Shown piece by piece: positions 24,311-36,322 of a DNA stretch of 64,000 bases. A program made the position numbers and the translations under genes. This DNA is from Latrodectus hesperus (lineage: Eukaryota > Arthropoda > Arachnida > Araneae > Theridiidae). The first letter of the stretch is position 1, and every line of letters begins with the position of its first letter. The stretch covers positions 58,307,591 to 58,371,590 of the forward strand of contig CM075853.1 of assembly GCA_037975125.1 (NCBI GenBank), given 5' to 3'. A model generated the notes under the pieces. The model ran no database searches. It was given only the letters and a program-made list of their open reading frames with translations, and had not been told where the DNA came from.

Positions 24311-25265
24311 TAAACTCAGCCAATCATATTTCGTTTTAAAGATTCTTTTTTCGTTTATATATGAAGCGAAGTGAAGTAAAATTTGGTATCTCTAAATAAT
24401 TTTTAAGCAAATTGAAATTTTTATTTTCTACAATAAAGATTCATAAAAGCAGTGAAAAGCATAAAATATGAACATATTAAAATTGTAAAAAATATAGTAT
24501 TGAAAAATTTCATCCTAGGGGATATTTTTATTTCGGTGTATGGCGAGATCTGTCACTAAGATTGTTGTGAAACCAATGTTTCTCACAAATATATATTTAA
24601 TGAAAGTATGAAAACAAACTGAAAATTGTTATTTGATAAAAAATAATCTTGTTTCACAATTAGTGATTTTTTTTCATTTCTATTTTTCCATTTTTAGTTC
24701 TTTTAGGTTGTAAAAGATTTACTATTTTTTGCGATCATTCTTTTTTTATGTAGTAGATTTGCTTCTTATGTATTCGAAATTGCTTTATTTTTTAAAAATA
24801 TGATTTCACTTTAATTTTAATGTATTATATTTATTAAAAACAAATTATTTGAAAAAGTGTAAGTTAGTACTTGATTTTTTTCAGTCTTTGTAATAAATTG
24901 AAAACTGATGATTTAAAAATAAATAATACCAAGCAAATTGCTTTCACTTTTGTTTTGACTTCTAATTGACAAATTTTTAATTTATCAATGATACAAAAAG
25001 ATACTGTTTCATGTACTACTGCTCAACTGAATATGTCTAAATGGTGCACAAATTTAATCAATATGTAAATGAAAGTATGTGGTGAGGCGACTTGTAAGTT
25101 GTGAACAAGAAAGAGCTCTTCCAGCGAATCTTCATTTAAATCATATCTTGTAGGAATTAATGTGACAAAAATCCTATGAAATAAGCTAGCGTTAAAACAA
25201 TATTACAATTTGCATGTTATTTTCAGTTGCATTGAAACTGCAAATGTTATTCCAATCCAATTATA
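24311..25265. other. AT-rich DNA without a recognisable gene
   Basis: Nothing recognisable; it may be the interior of the preceding hAT-type element. Confidence 0.45.
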
Positions 25266-25269
25266 AATA

Positions 25270-26428
25270 TCTTTATTTCCTGAGGGAAATTATCAATAAA
25301 TTCTGCAATTAGATTTATTTTATAAAACTTAATCTTGAAATGGTTTTTCTTAAGTTTCTCATGAGCAGAATATTCACACGGACAAGCTCAAGTGACACAA
25401 GTGACTTCAGATTTACAGTTACTTTGAGTTCAAAATCCCCAGTATCTTGTGATATTCCCAATTGATTCACAAGCGAATGGTTTCATTTAGTAGTAAACCA
25501 CATTCTTGAACTCAATCTCGAAAGTAGTTATTGCATCAGTGGTATTCATTTTATTATAAATAATATATTTTAGGAGAAAAATTAGTTTTTGTACAGTGCG
25601 CCCAATTGACTGAAGTGATTTTCAGCAAAATGTTGATGTTTCAGCATTTTGCTGAAAATCACTGTGATGTTTCAGCAAAAAAGAACTCAATCTCCCCCAA
25701 AAACGAATTTAAGTATTCTATTCTATATAAAATTCTGCAATTTGATTTATCATATTAAACGTAATCTTGGTATGGTTTTTCATAAGTTTCCCATTTCCAG
25801 AATTTTCACACGGACAAGCTCAAGAGACACAAGTGACTTCAGATTCTCAGTTACATTGAGATCAAAATCCCCAATATCTTGAGAAATTTTTAATCTATGC
25901 ACAAGCAATTTTTTTTATTTTGTAGTAAATCACATTCAAAGAAAAATGGTTGCATTCATTTTATTATAACAAATATATTTTAGGAGAAACATGAGTTTGG
26001 GTACTGTGAGCCCAATTGACTGCAGTGATTTCTAATAAGTGTCAGAAAAAAAGGAACTCAATCTCCCACTAAAACTTATTTAAGTATTCACAAAAAATCA
26101 GTAATTAGAGCCATCTTATAAAGTTTAAACTTCTTGTAGTAATATTTTACGTTTCCCATGGGTAGAATATTCATGGACAACCACCAGTGACACAAGTGTC
26201 TTCAGATCCCCATGTACATTGATTTCAAAATTCCCCAATATCTTGAGATATTCCAAATGGGTTCACAAGCGAATGGTTTCATTTAGTTGTAAATCACATT
26301 CTATAACTCAATCTCGAAAGTAGTAATCACATCAGTGGTATTCATTTTATTATAAGTAATATATTTTAGGAGAAAAATGAGCTTTTTTAATGTGCGCCCA
26401 ATTGACTGAAATAATTTCTAATATGTTT

Positions 26429-26465
<37 letters not shown>

Positions 26466-26890
26466 AATCTCCCACAAAAACGATTTTAAGTATTCACATA
26501 AAATTCTGTTGTTAGATTTATCTTATAAAACTTAATCTTAATATGGTTTTTCTTAAGTTTCTCATCCCGTATATCTTAAGAAATGCACAATATATATACA
26601 AATGAATGGTTCAATTTAGAAGTACACTTTAGGAGAAAAGTGAGTTTATGTATGATGCGCCCATATGGTATATGGGACTTCTGATTCTCGGGAATATTGA
26701 TTTCAAAATTCCCTTATATCTTAAGAAATGCCCAATATATATACAAATTAATGGTTCTATTTAGTAGTAAATCACATTTCTAGACTAACAGTGGTATTCA
26801 TTTTATAATAAAAAAATATTTTAGGAGAAATTTAAAAATATATTTTAAGAGAAATATATTTTAGGAGTTTTTGTATGGTTCACCCATCTG
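25270..26890. repeat. Tandem array of degenerate units of about 400 bp
   Basis: The phrase CTTAATCTTGRWATGGTTTTTCTTAAGTTTC opens units near 25329, 25763, 26126 and 26531, giving spacings of about 434, 363 and 405 bp. Each unit continues with GACACAAGTGACTTCAG, ATTTTAGGAGAAA, GCGCCCAATTGACTG and AACTCAATCTCCC. The last units are shortened and share GGGACTTCTGATTCTC. A run of 34 or so A bases (about 26427-26460) interrupts the third unit. No coding signal was found. It is satellite-like or an amplified TE fragment. Confidence 0.75.
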
Positions 26891-26913
26891 GTACGTGGGA
26901 CTTCTGATTCTCA

Positions 26914-27282
26914 TTGCAGGAATTGTTACCGCTAATTCCTAAACAACAAGGACACCGATCAGAATTCGTAAGTAAGGACCTGTCAACATGCAGTCACGTA
27001 TGCATGAGAAATAACAGCATTAAAAAGGGTTTACAGCCACCTTACGAAGGCCACTTTCAAGTCCTGAGCCGAAACGATAAAATTTTTAAACTGGTAATAC
27101 ATGGTCGACAGAGTACAGTCAACATAGACAGCTTAAAGCCTGCTTCAAAATGTGGAGAAAGTTTCTTTTTCAAACCGAACAAGTACTACAAAATTCAACT
27201 TAAGACGATACACCTTTATCTCCAGTTACAAGTGTCATTCCGACAAAACGATAACACGTTCAGGGCAAGATGTTCATTTTAA
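26914..27282 (+). pseudogene. Ty3/gypsy integrase C-terminal fragment
   Basis: The frame reads FVSKDLSTCSHVCMRNNSI, PPYEGHFQVLSRNDKIFKLV and STVNIDSLKPAS. This is the GPY/F-type C-terminal module of gypsy integrases, here with PPYEGHF for the usual PPYxGPY. The rest of pol is absent. A polypyrimidine-AG (TTCTCATTGCAG) lies directly before the homologous segment. The following 350 bp may include LTR sequence but cannot be delimited. Confidence 0.7.
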
Positions 27283-28179
27283 CAGAAAATACCTGTAAGA
27301 AAAATTCTCGCTAGTGCTGGTGGGGGACTACAGTAGTGGTCCCACAGACTTTCGAAATCAGTGGTGGAAAAATACATCAACTGGCGGAAGGATGTAGAAG
27401 TTTGGTAAACTGTCTTCACTAGAGAATTTTCAGACAGTTTAAATTCCACAATAAACTGGTAAAGATCACAAAATTTCTTATGCTCGATTATAATGAAACA
27501 TGTAAATTAAATCTTTTTATGTAGCATTATTTGTTGTTAACGTTTGTAAGTATTTTAATGGTTTAATTAAATCGTGTGTTGGAACCAATTCTAAGAGTTA
27601 TTAAATTTTGATATCAAAAGACACTGGAGTTGGTGACCTTGACACTACAGTGCGTATGAATGCATCCAAATTTCATCCATGAGACGTCCAATGCCGACAT
27701 CTTGTAGACGTATAGTGGGTAGATATTTAACGTGCCATGGATCTAAACTGGACAAAAATGAGACATCTACTGGATTAGAATACATCAATCTGATGTCATA
27801 TTGACGTCTACTGGACGAAATTGTGTTGTATGGGTAGAAAATAATTTTTCAGAGAAATTATCAAATCAACCATTTTTAATGTTGCCTTAATTAATTACTA
27901 TCTTTAAATGAAAAAGCAATTATGAAGTCTTAAACTATGATATTATGATTTATGTTTTAAATTTTATGAATATTATTTTTCTTTCATGTTCAATCTACTT
28001 TAGATTTAAAATAGTGAGAGATTTAAAAATTTAATTGATTAGTACCAAAAGGTATTCTACCATGAAAACTCATTCTAATTTTTTAATAAACAAATACATT
28101 AAGAAAGTTAATCTTTACAATTATCATTAAATTACAGACTCCTAAAATTTTAGATTAACACATTTACATGAATTGCCAT

Positions 28180-28456
28180 TATGTCAAATTTGTAAATAAG
28201 TATTTTAACAAATACTTTCAATGTTCTTTTCCATGGGGTTTGCATCTACACGATGCTGGAGATACTTTGATAGGAGCATAAAAGTGTTTTCCAATAAGAT
28301 TCATTAAGGAAAACTAAGAATTCAAAGACAAACGCAAAAGCGCAACTTTATTACAGCAATTTTACTCTTCTACTACTCTACAAAAGAACAGATAAAACAT
28401 GAAGTGACAAACAGCGCCGCGTAGTGGCCAGGCACAGTTCCTTTCACTTTCCAACA
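28180..28456 (-). repeat. BEL/Pao 3' LTR
   Basis: 277 bp ending CCAACA on the plus strand. It matches the split 5' LTR except for about 18 substitutions and a missing 3 bp (TGT) at its outer edge, where GCCAT is followed by TATGTC instead of TGTTATGTC. Confidence 0.88.
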
Positions 28457-28469
28457 TCCTCCCCCCTTG

Positions 28470-30201
28470 AGACTTGGACTGAGTCTCAATCTCATAACAT
28501 ACATTATTGAAAAGATCAAGTCTCTTTGGTATTTTCACACCAGATGAAGTAAATTTTTTCAAAATAACATTTTCAGGTCTCATTTGACCTCCCAAAGAAG
28601 TTACATCAACAGGAACAGGTTCCTCATCAATTCGTTTCTTATCAACATTAATATTATCTTCATTTGCCTGTATCTCCATTGGAAAGGTACGTTATATCGG
28701 TCCCAAAACTGTTCCATGTTGGGTTTTAAGCCTTACGGTATGAATCTTATTATCGCGACCGGGAATTAATTATATAATTTTCACTAATGGCCAAAATAAA
28801 CGTTTTTTATTAATCATCTCCTATTAATACAATTTCTCTTACTTTAGGAACGCGAGATCGCTTTTCATTATGTTTTTGAACCAGTTGACTCAAATATTCT
28901 TTTCTAAAACGTTGTTTCAAATCACTTAAAAGCTTACTTTTAAGTGATTTGAAATTCGTTCGAAATTTTATTCGTTTTACAAGATTCTGTCTGTTTACTT
29001 GATCAATATCGTGAACATCGAAGTTCCGATTTTCGATAAGAAACATTGCAGGCGTCAAAGGAACCAATTCCTGTGGATTTTCAGATGCATAAGTCAATAG
29101 TCTACAATTAATTATAGATTCACAATGACAAATAATGGTATACAATTCTTCATATGTTAACACAGATTTACCCAAAGTGCGTTTTAACAGCTCTTTTACA
29201 GTGGGAACCAACCAGTTCCACCAGCCTCTCCACCAAGCTGCAGTGGGAGGAATAAATTTCCAAAGTATTTTATAAGAATTTGTTTCATTCAATATTTTGT
29301 TCCAATTCAATTTCGAGAGATCATTGAAAGCTCCGCGAAAGTTTGTTCCATTGTCACAGTAAATTATTCGTGGCCGTCCGCATCTAGCAATAAACCGTCT
29401 AAATGCCAGAAAAAATGCATCAGAAGAGAGGGAACTAACAAGCTCGAGGTGGACAGCACGGTACACTGCGCAAGTAAACAGTGCTATCCAAACTTTTCCT
29501 CCATTTTTCAAAAATAGAAGTCCGGCTAAGTCAATGCCAACAATTTCAAATGGCTCGCAATCCGATACCCTATCTGGTGGTAAAGGTGTTGGTTCGTAAG
29601 ACATAGCTTTCGTTTTAAACCTTTTACAAATTACACAGTTATATAAAACATTCTTTATGGCTTTTCTAGCTCTAATGATCCAATAATTTTCTCGTAAAAG
29701 ACATTGCATCATTTGAATGCCCGTATGGCTATTATTTACATGAACATTTTTGATTAGCAGTTTAGTGAATTCACATTTCTCTTGTAACAAGATTGGATAT
29801 AAGAAAGATTTTGAATCATTTCTATAAACTATTCTTGTTCTAATTCTTAAAATACCCTTATCATCTACAACAGTTTCTATAAAATTTGAAGATTTTACCT
29901 TACCTAAGTAATACTTTTGAACAAGAAAAATCAATTTTTCTTCAGAATTCTCTATTTCTGATAATGTAAGTTCATGATCTTTGCATTTATTCGGACCAAT
30001 TTTACCATTATTTACAAACCTCAATAGCCATGCAAATACTCTAATCATTTTATTATAATCTGATACATTATTCAAAAGCCAAGGGGGTGGGTCTTTTGAG
30101 AGATTCGTTACTTTAACCTTTTTTCTTTCCAAATCTACTTGTTCAATTTGGCAGAGAGTTTCTCCAACAGGCCAGTTTTCAGAGCATTCTCGCAGCCACA
30201 A
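28470..30201 (-). pseudogene. BEL/Pao integrase and C-terminal DUF5641-like tail
   Basis: The open part is 28810-30201. Reading along the minus strand it shows the zinc-binding HHCC region (KNVHVNNSHTG, then NCVICKRFK), then the DDE core: EIVGIDLAG and IIYCDNGTNFRGAF carry the two aspartates. The usual WERLV glutamate block reads WNWLV, so the third catalytic acid is lost. The tail continues to 28679 and beyond in the DUF5641 pattern (PGRDNKIHTVRLKTQHG) across a stop. In this family the protein inserts retrotransposon cDNA. It is followed within 350 bp by the polypurine tract. Confidence 0.85.
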
Positions 30202-31560
30202 ATGGCCTTCCCACTATTTGGAAAAATACATTTGTTTCGCAGAACAACACGCGATAATACATCAGCGATATTCATATTTCCTGGAATATATCTCCATAAT
30301 TGACCTTTTGTCAATTCATGAATCTCTTTAACTCGGTTTTGCACGAAAATAGACCAATTCCCATGCTCTTTTATCCACCAAAGAGCCGTAGTAGAATCGG
30401 ACCAAAAGGCAATTTTTAAATCTGACAAATCGAACGCATTAATAATAGAATTTGCAAGTCTAGAACCTATGCAGCAAACCATTAATTCTAAATGCGGAAT
30501 ACCTAAAGGTTTTAAGGGTACGACTCTAGATTTTGATCGTACGATAGTTACCTTAAGTTCAGATTCGAATACCGATCAAACATAGACGCACGCTGCGTAT
30601 GCCCCCTTGCAAGCATCCACAGAAACATGTAATTCAGATGTTGAATTAATTCCCATTTATCGAGACAAAGATGCATCTTTCAAAATAGATAAATTTTTAA
30701 ACCATTTAAGAAATTCAGTTAAATTATTTTGAGACAATTCTTCATCCCAAGAAATTTTCATTTTCCACAAATTTTGCAATAGCATTTTAGGAAGCAATGC
30801 AACTGGTGTTAATAATCCAATAGAATCGAAAATTCTTTGTATAAAATTACTCTTTTTGTAATTTTAGTATCACAAGTCAAGGCATCCAAATCAGTGCAAC
30901 ATTTTAAAGTATCGTTATCCAAATTCCAAATTATTCCTAACACAGAAGTATCACTCCTGAATGTTTATCAACATTTACACCAGAGACATTGCTTTCAAAA
31001 TTACGCAAATTAAAACATCCATTCATCCCAGTTAATTTAGCATGTTTTATAAATTGCTCTTGTTCACAGCCAGTAAATACACTCGACACACAATTATCAA
31101 TATAGAAGGAACGCTTAAGCGTCTGAGTTACATCGTAATATTCAGGTTTACAGTTTTCTAATAAATGCATTATAGAAGCATTAAGCAGGAAAGGGCTTGA
31201 AGAAACTCCAAAAACAGCCCTACAATATCTATAAACTATCTGACCTTTATTGGATGGGAAAAAAATCTAAGAAAATCTCTGTGATGAGGTGCTATAGACA
31301 ACACTAAAAAGCTTTTTTAATATCAGCACTAATACCAATAGGATACATTCTAAATCTATCAAGAATATCAGGTATCAACTCAATAAGATTAATTTCCTTA
31401 TACAGACATTCATTTAAAGAAGGCCTCCCTTTCTCCGAGGCAGAAGCATCAAATACAGGAAGGATTTTAGTGGTTTGACTCGCTAATTTAATTACTGGTC
31501 TGTGAGACAAATAATGACATTCATTGTCTATCTCAAAATCTGGCACGCACTCAGTAATTT
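30135..31560 (-). pseudogene. BEL/Pao reverse transcriptase and RNase H
   Basis: RT start near 31546: PVFDASASEKGRPSLNECLY, then FRMYPIGISADIKKAF. The active-site box reads YIDN (near 31100) in place of YVDD, so it is inactive. RNase H (30135-30482): KIAFWSDSTTALWWI and YIPGNMNIADVLSR are the catalytic and substrate blocks. At least four shifts or stops separate the pieces. RNase H overlaps the integrase frame start by 67 bases. Confidence 0.82.
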
Positions 31561-31659
31561 TTAATTTTTCCCAATCCTGAAAAACACGCTGATAATCAAC
31601 AAAAATTCACTGCCTCCTAATTTGTTAACAATTCGCGTGAGTCTTTTCGAAACCAGATC

Positions 31660-32330
31660 CTAATTATTCGAAAGATTTATATTATTGAAATCATCTAAAT
31701 TAAAATCACGTTTACCTTTTTCGACTGGGGTTGGATTGGAAATTCCTAGAAAATCAAGTTCCCATAATTTTCCTAAGGGTATCTTCATAGAATGCACCGA
31801 TAGAGTTTTTGAAACATTATTCGCTTCATATGAATTATATTTTCCAAATACAGTCCACCTGAGTTTCGTTTCAATGGCTGTTAGATCAGATTTTAATTCG
31901 AAAGAATTCCCAGTTAATAATTTTCCTATAACATCTGCACCAATTAAAAGATTAATTTCTGTTTCCTTTAGAAAAGAATCGGTAAAGTCTATTTTATTTT
32001 CTATTAATTCATTCAAAATCTCTTTATTCTCAATTGTAGGAACAAATCCACAAATCTGTTCTCGGAAAGAGCCTCAAACGAGCAAGTGAAACTTCCTTTC
32101 AAATTACCGACTTCCATAGAAAACACATGGATGTTGTTTTGGTTTTGTTTCATTCCCCCCAAAGAGCGCATGGATCACCGTCTCCACCCTAAGAGGGGAG
32201 GCCCCAAACTGGGTCATCAACCTTTCGCTTACGTAGCCACTCTGACTCCCTGTATCTATTACAGCGCGAATAGTTTTCTGGCGACCTCGACACCTTAATC
32301 CGAACAGAAAGGGTCTGCAAAAATACCGTT
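31660..32330 (-). pseudogene. BEL/Pao aspartic protease
   Basis: The catalytic block AVIDTGSQSGYVSE is encoded on the minus strand around 32243-32275. The downstream part in the next frame (31660-32016) has INLLIGADVIGKLL and ETKLRWTVFGKYN, the usual end of BEL proteases before RT. A stop and a shift lie between them. In intact elements this protease matures Gag-Pol. Confidence 0.72.
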
Positions 32331-32432
32331 TCTCTTCTGCCCGTGATGGAAAGAGAACTCTCCTTTTGAAAATATTTTTGTTTATTTAATTTTTCTTGCT
32401 TACTACACATATCATAATGATTATTTTTACAA

Positions 32433-33085
32433 TTAGAAAAATGTAATTGATTTTTTACTACAATATTTACTTAAATGTCCAGCCTTCTTTAAACAAGAAA
32501 AACATGCACCTTTTTTTAATAACAATTGCTTTTTATCAACCAATATCATTTTCTTCGCCGTAAAACATTTTTCATTAGGGTGCGATTTATCGCAAAAAAT
32601 ACAAGTAACTATTGTCTTACCTGTATTTTCCAAACTTACGAGTGCTGATGCTGTTACCTGTTCAGCTGGTTTTACCTGCTCCCTTTTCCGTTGATTTTGA
32701 CGGGGGCCGAATCCAGAGCGGGCCAGTAACACCATTTCCTCCCCCTTTACCATCTGGCGAAGGAAGTTCATTAAAAGTTATAAAGATCTTGTTTTTGAAG
32801 AGTCATGGTTACGGCTCCTTTCCGAGGCGACCAACACTTCCTCGGGCAGACAACTCTCCACCAACGACATTAGGAAATCACCGTATTTTTCTTGAGTTCT
32901 TCCAAGACTCTCTAGTGCTCGTAGTTTTCTCTCTAGTTCATGATAAAGAGATGGTAAATCAGTTCTCGCTCTTCCTGTTGATGCATTCTTTATGACCATT
33001 GATAATAAATCTCGAACATAAATCTACACTAATAAATCTTCATGCCTAAAACGCTCCTTCAACTGTTGAATTGCTTTCGGATAGT
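32433..33085 (-). pseudogene. BEL/Pao Gag C-terminal part with zinc knuckles, cut by the Polinton
   Basis: Two Cys/His knuckles lie near the end: CIFCDKSHPNEKC (C-x2-C-x4-H-x4-C) and CFSCLKKAGHLSKYC. Upstream is the Gag capsid pattern, including LERKLRALESLG and SCLPEEVLVA. The frame breaks between 32771 and 32778 and once more near 33025. At 33085 the coding sequence meets the left target duplication of the Polinton and resumes at 54088. Confidence 0.8.
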
Positions 33086-33319
33086 AGTAGTGTATTTATG
33101 AGAGAACTGGCTCAGTGGCCTAAAAAGGGCGACGATGGCATCTAGTCCACCCATCCTAAGTAAATAAACAATGGTGTTGACTTTACCCATCCCCTCTGTA
33201 GTAGTAGCTCAAACAGTACCCCCTTAAAATCGGCACCCCCAGGCAAAGTTTTTAGTTGCATGAAAAAACGCTCAGCGACCACTTTTATAAAAGACGGACC
33301 CTTTCGGTGAGCACTCCCG
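33086..33319. repeat. Polinton left terminal inverted repeat
   Basis: Matches the reverse complement of the right terminus for about 215 bp with about one substitution, then diverges near GGTGAGCACTCCC. It includes TTTATAAAAG, a possible TATA box, about 210 bp from the tip. Confidence 0.93.
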
Positions 33320-33428
33320 TTTCCTCAGATTGTTTCAAAACCTCCCTTAAAAAAAAAAAAAAGAAACAAGTATATATACAAGAGACATATTTTAAGTATT
33401 TAAAGACAACAAATATATAAACAAAGAA

Positions 33429-33616
33429 ATGGAAATGAATAAAAAGAAAACCCATTTGATTAAAGTTTGCACTCATTAATTTATAGCTTTCGAGCAGAAT
33501 TTCAGAAGCTTCAATCAATGATACTTTCATCCCCTGAAAGGGATGTATTAATCGAACGCTTAGGAAGTTTAGAAGAAAAGTTTCAAAAAATAATTGAGAG
33601 TCTTGATGAGAACTGA
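33429..33616 (+). pseudogene. Small conserved Polinton left-end gene, frameshifted
   Basis: ATG at 33429 (MEMNKKKTHLIKVCT) lies between the left TIR and the 3' end of PolB. An 8-bp deletion relative to the copy at 23845 shifts the frame after codon 15. The remaining half reads AEFQKLQSMILSSPERD and ends SLEEKFQKIIESLDEN with TGA at 33614-33616. It is convergent with PolB, and the hairpin at 33668-33693 lies between the two 3' ends. Function unknown. I support it as a gene only because the second copy preserves the same amino acids. Confidence 0.5.
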
Positions 33617-33667
33617 AGAAAAATATTGTTTTATAAATACAAAGTAGAAGAATTCCAAGTCTTTATC

Positions 33668-33693
33668 TTTTAATAGTTCGAAAACTATTAAAA
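33668..33693. terminator. Hairpin between small left-end gene and PolB 3' ends
   Basis: TTTTAATAGTT (33668-33678) and AACTATTAAAA (33683-33693) form an 11-bp perfect stem with loop CGAA. The same hairpin is kept in the other Polinton fragment near 24095-24115. It is one of five hairpins with this core in the element. Confidence 0.65.
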
Positions 33694-33723
33694 AATATTT
33701 TCCCACATGTTTCGCTTTATTCC

Positions 33724-35953
33724 TCATTTTGTTATTGTGTAGTGACCGAGAGCTAAAGTGTTAATACCATCTTCCAATATATGACGCTTGTCATCTTCCC
33801 CGGAGAGGGCGAGCTTATTTACACGTATGGAATGAATCTCATGTTTTGTGCTTCTGATTAGATTCATAGTTCTGTGCTGTACTTCGCGTTTGAATAGACA
33901 ATTCTTATAGTCCTCGAAGGTGATCCTATTTTTTACGACGCACTTCTTAATCCCCTTTGACTTCTTAATTAGATCTTCTTCCGTTTTACAGGCGTACATC
34001 TTTGATCGCAGCCCTACAAATTCTTCCATGATTTTGCCCTTATGTTCATCCTTCATTTTCCCCAAGACTTTTTTATTCACACGTGACATTTTGTTTCCGT
34101 TATTTTCTTGATAATCGGATGCGTCGAAATAATCGATCATGCTTTTCATGTCTTCATAAAAGTCATCTGTTTCGATGTCGTATATATAACTGTCTGTATC
34201 CATGTATAGTAATTTAACACGTTTTTCATACTTAGGTTTCACATTATAGTGAAAATCGTACATTAAATGCTTCGAAAGGTCCAATATAGACATCCCAACA
34301 TAGATGGGTTTGTTAAAAACGACCCTCACTTTGTTCATGTGGATAGCAGCCAAATTTTCATCAAAAATAGTTCTTCCTTTGAAGTTCGGTTTGGTGATGA
34401 GTTTCTCCGCTTTCTTGGCATCACAGCACAGCTTTACGTCAATTCTTGACCGAATATTTTCCATAGTTTTTCCGAATACGGAGTTATTCATCAGTTTGTA
34501 AAAGTCTTTTTCAAAGTCATTAGTTGCCTTGGTTCTCATTTCCGTGTTTAAATCTATGTACTTCTTCAGCCACGGAGACTGTTTGAATTCTATCACTCTG
34601 TGCACTTTTGTCAGCTTCAGCCCCAATTGTAAATACTGCTTCAAGTTTCTGTAATGTATGACATACCGATCTTTGTCGTATAGAGTCGTCAGCAATTTTA
34701 TTTGTTTCGAACCATCAGGAATTCTGCCTTCCGGTGCTAGAGGTAAGTCTGAGTGACTGTCGTGTAGATCCTTCTCATATTCCAGATCACACTCCAGTAT
34801 GTATCCCAAAGGTGAATCGTCAGGAATAGACATCACGTCTAAGTTGGTATGACTCCATCTGAAACCACCATAGGGCAAGTACTGACTCATGGCCCAACCG
34901 TACAGGTTATTGTCATCAATGTAAGTCAAAAAATTAGATGCTTTACTTGGATCATAATCTTTTACGTACTTGTTGTTAGCCTTTCCGTACCGATTACAAC
35001 ATTGCGAGATACCTCCTCTGATACCCTTTTCAATCATGAGTATCATGTCATAGTCACTCAACAACTCCAAGTGCACGTTGGTGGTCTTTAACATAGCATC
35101 CCATGATAGCCCAGGTGAAGTGAAGTACCATGCAGGATCTAGTTTGTAGGTTTTCAGACACACATCCCTGAAATTTTCCACAATATCTGCAAGGATCAGT
35201 ACATCAGTCTTGACATATAGATCCGAATATTCGCCTAAATTTTTGATACTGAAGGCGTTCCATACAGCACGAGCGTGTTGGTAGTCCTCGTCCGATATAT
35301 CCGACTCATTCAACTTGTTGTAAAACTTTTCTTTGCAGGGTAGTTGAGTTTCTTCGCATTTTACCCAAGAGTCCATGTAATCATAGGGATAGAAGCCTTT
35401 TCTGGTGACGAGGTTCAATTTATCCTTGGTGAAGTACTTGGCCGTATCCCTGAATTCCTTGACATTTTTAGATAAGCTGTCGATGCTACTGGCCATGAAC
35501 CGGAACGAATCTAGAAACCTCAACTTTATTAGAGACTCTCCATCCTCGCTTCTAATCTCCTTGCTAAACGAAATGTACTTTTCGTCGGTGTTCGGAATGA
35601 TGTCAATATTTCCCGTATCCCCGCCCAGCTCCTTAATGAACAAGTGGGCATCATATCCGGACAAGTTATGAATAAAGACAGGGATGAAGTGAGGGCTTTG
35701 GTAATTTAAGTTGCAAAGATTATGCGCTGGACCTCTGTAGTTTGATTCACACATCGATGGATCGAGGAGATGGTCGTGATCTCTTACTTTTTGGAAGTCC
35801 AACTCATTTGAAGGGGAATAAGGCGACGCCTTTTCCAAGATGTTCAACTCACAGATGTGACATATGTCAGTCCTTTGGAAATGCTCCTCATCGTCCGTGG
35901 TCATTTTGATTGGATGCTTCTTGCTGTAGGTTCTTTTGATCTCTAGAGCCTCA
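33724..35953 (-). pseudogene. Protein-primed DNA polymerase B, C-terminal two thirds (polymerase domain)
   Basis: This is the 3' part of the Polinton PolB, severed from its 5' part (40895-42624) by the nested element. It opens with a zinc/endonuclease VII-like segment (CHICELN, VRDHDH, GPAHNLCNLN). It continues with an exonuclease block (FIHNLSGYDAHLF), polymerase motif A (DDNNLYGWAMSQYLP), motif B (KLMNNSVFGKTMENIR) and motif C (YMDTDSYIYDI). All catalytic blocks are intact. Taking both parts with one copy of the 3-bp duplication gives exactly 1319 codons with no other break, so the gene was open when the insertion happened. The ATG at 35904 in this part is internal. Confidence 0.95.
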
Positions 35954-36322
35954 CCCTAGTAGCAGAGGCTGAGTGGTACTACAGTGGCCATTTACCGGTT
36001 TCATTGGTAACTCACTTGACACCGGATTTTTTCACCGGTGTGTGCCCATTAACTTACACATGACACGGTCACTGTATTTTCTACCGCCTATTCTGAACGA
36101 CACTGTCGTCGGCCACTGATAGAGTGGTCGCTGGTCGTCGGCTACAGCATTTACCATTGAGATTGAAGGAAAGTAAAATCATGCGCAGACTTATTAATAG
36201 GTCTACGCATGCGTGGCGGCCATATTTAAAATCTATTGTTTACTTTAATTTTCTCTGTATATTTATTTCCACTGGGTAGTTAGCTATTCTTAATTGTCTT
36301 ACGAGGAATTATATTTTACAGA

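Larger units (their letters stand above)
22396..27834. mobile_element. Candidate DNA transposon with CCCANACAAC ends and GACGTC subterminal repeats
   Basis: The left end CCCACACAAC and right end GTTGTATGGG are inverted repeats with one mismatch, flanked by TAG (22393-22395 and 27835-27837). Both subterminal zones (22396-22640 and 27660-27834) are packed with degenerate GACGTCTACTGGA motifs in both orientations, including a palindrome near 22532. No transposase is recognised. The interior holds other elements: a Polinton end, a hAT-type end, a tandem array and a gypsy fragment. A third end of this type (CCCAGACAAC) lies at 63253. The superfamily is unknown; a 3-bp duplication limits the options. 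The outer boundaries are my inference. Confidence 0.5.

Noticed and set aside
27600..27660. Primer-binding site TGGTGACCTTGACAC after a possible gypsy LTR
   Set aside because: The LTR ends could not be fixed and only the integrase C-terminus precedes it, so the match may be chance.
32086..32298. Plus-strand frames within the BEL and Polinton minus-strand genes (for example 32086-32298, 34849-35091, 41149-41511)
   Set aside because: Antisense shadows of recognised pol, polymerase or protease coding sequence.
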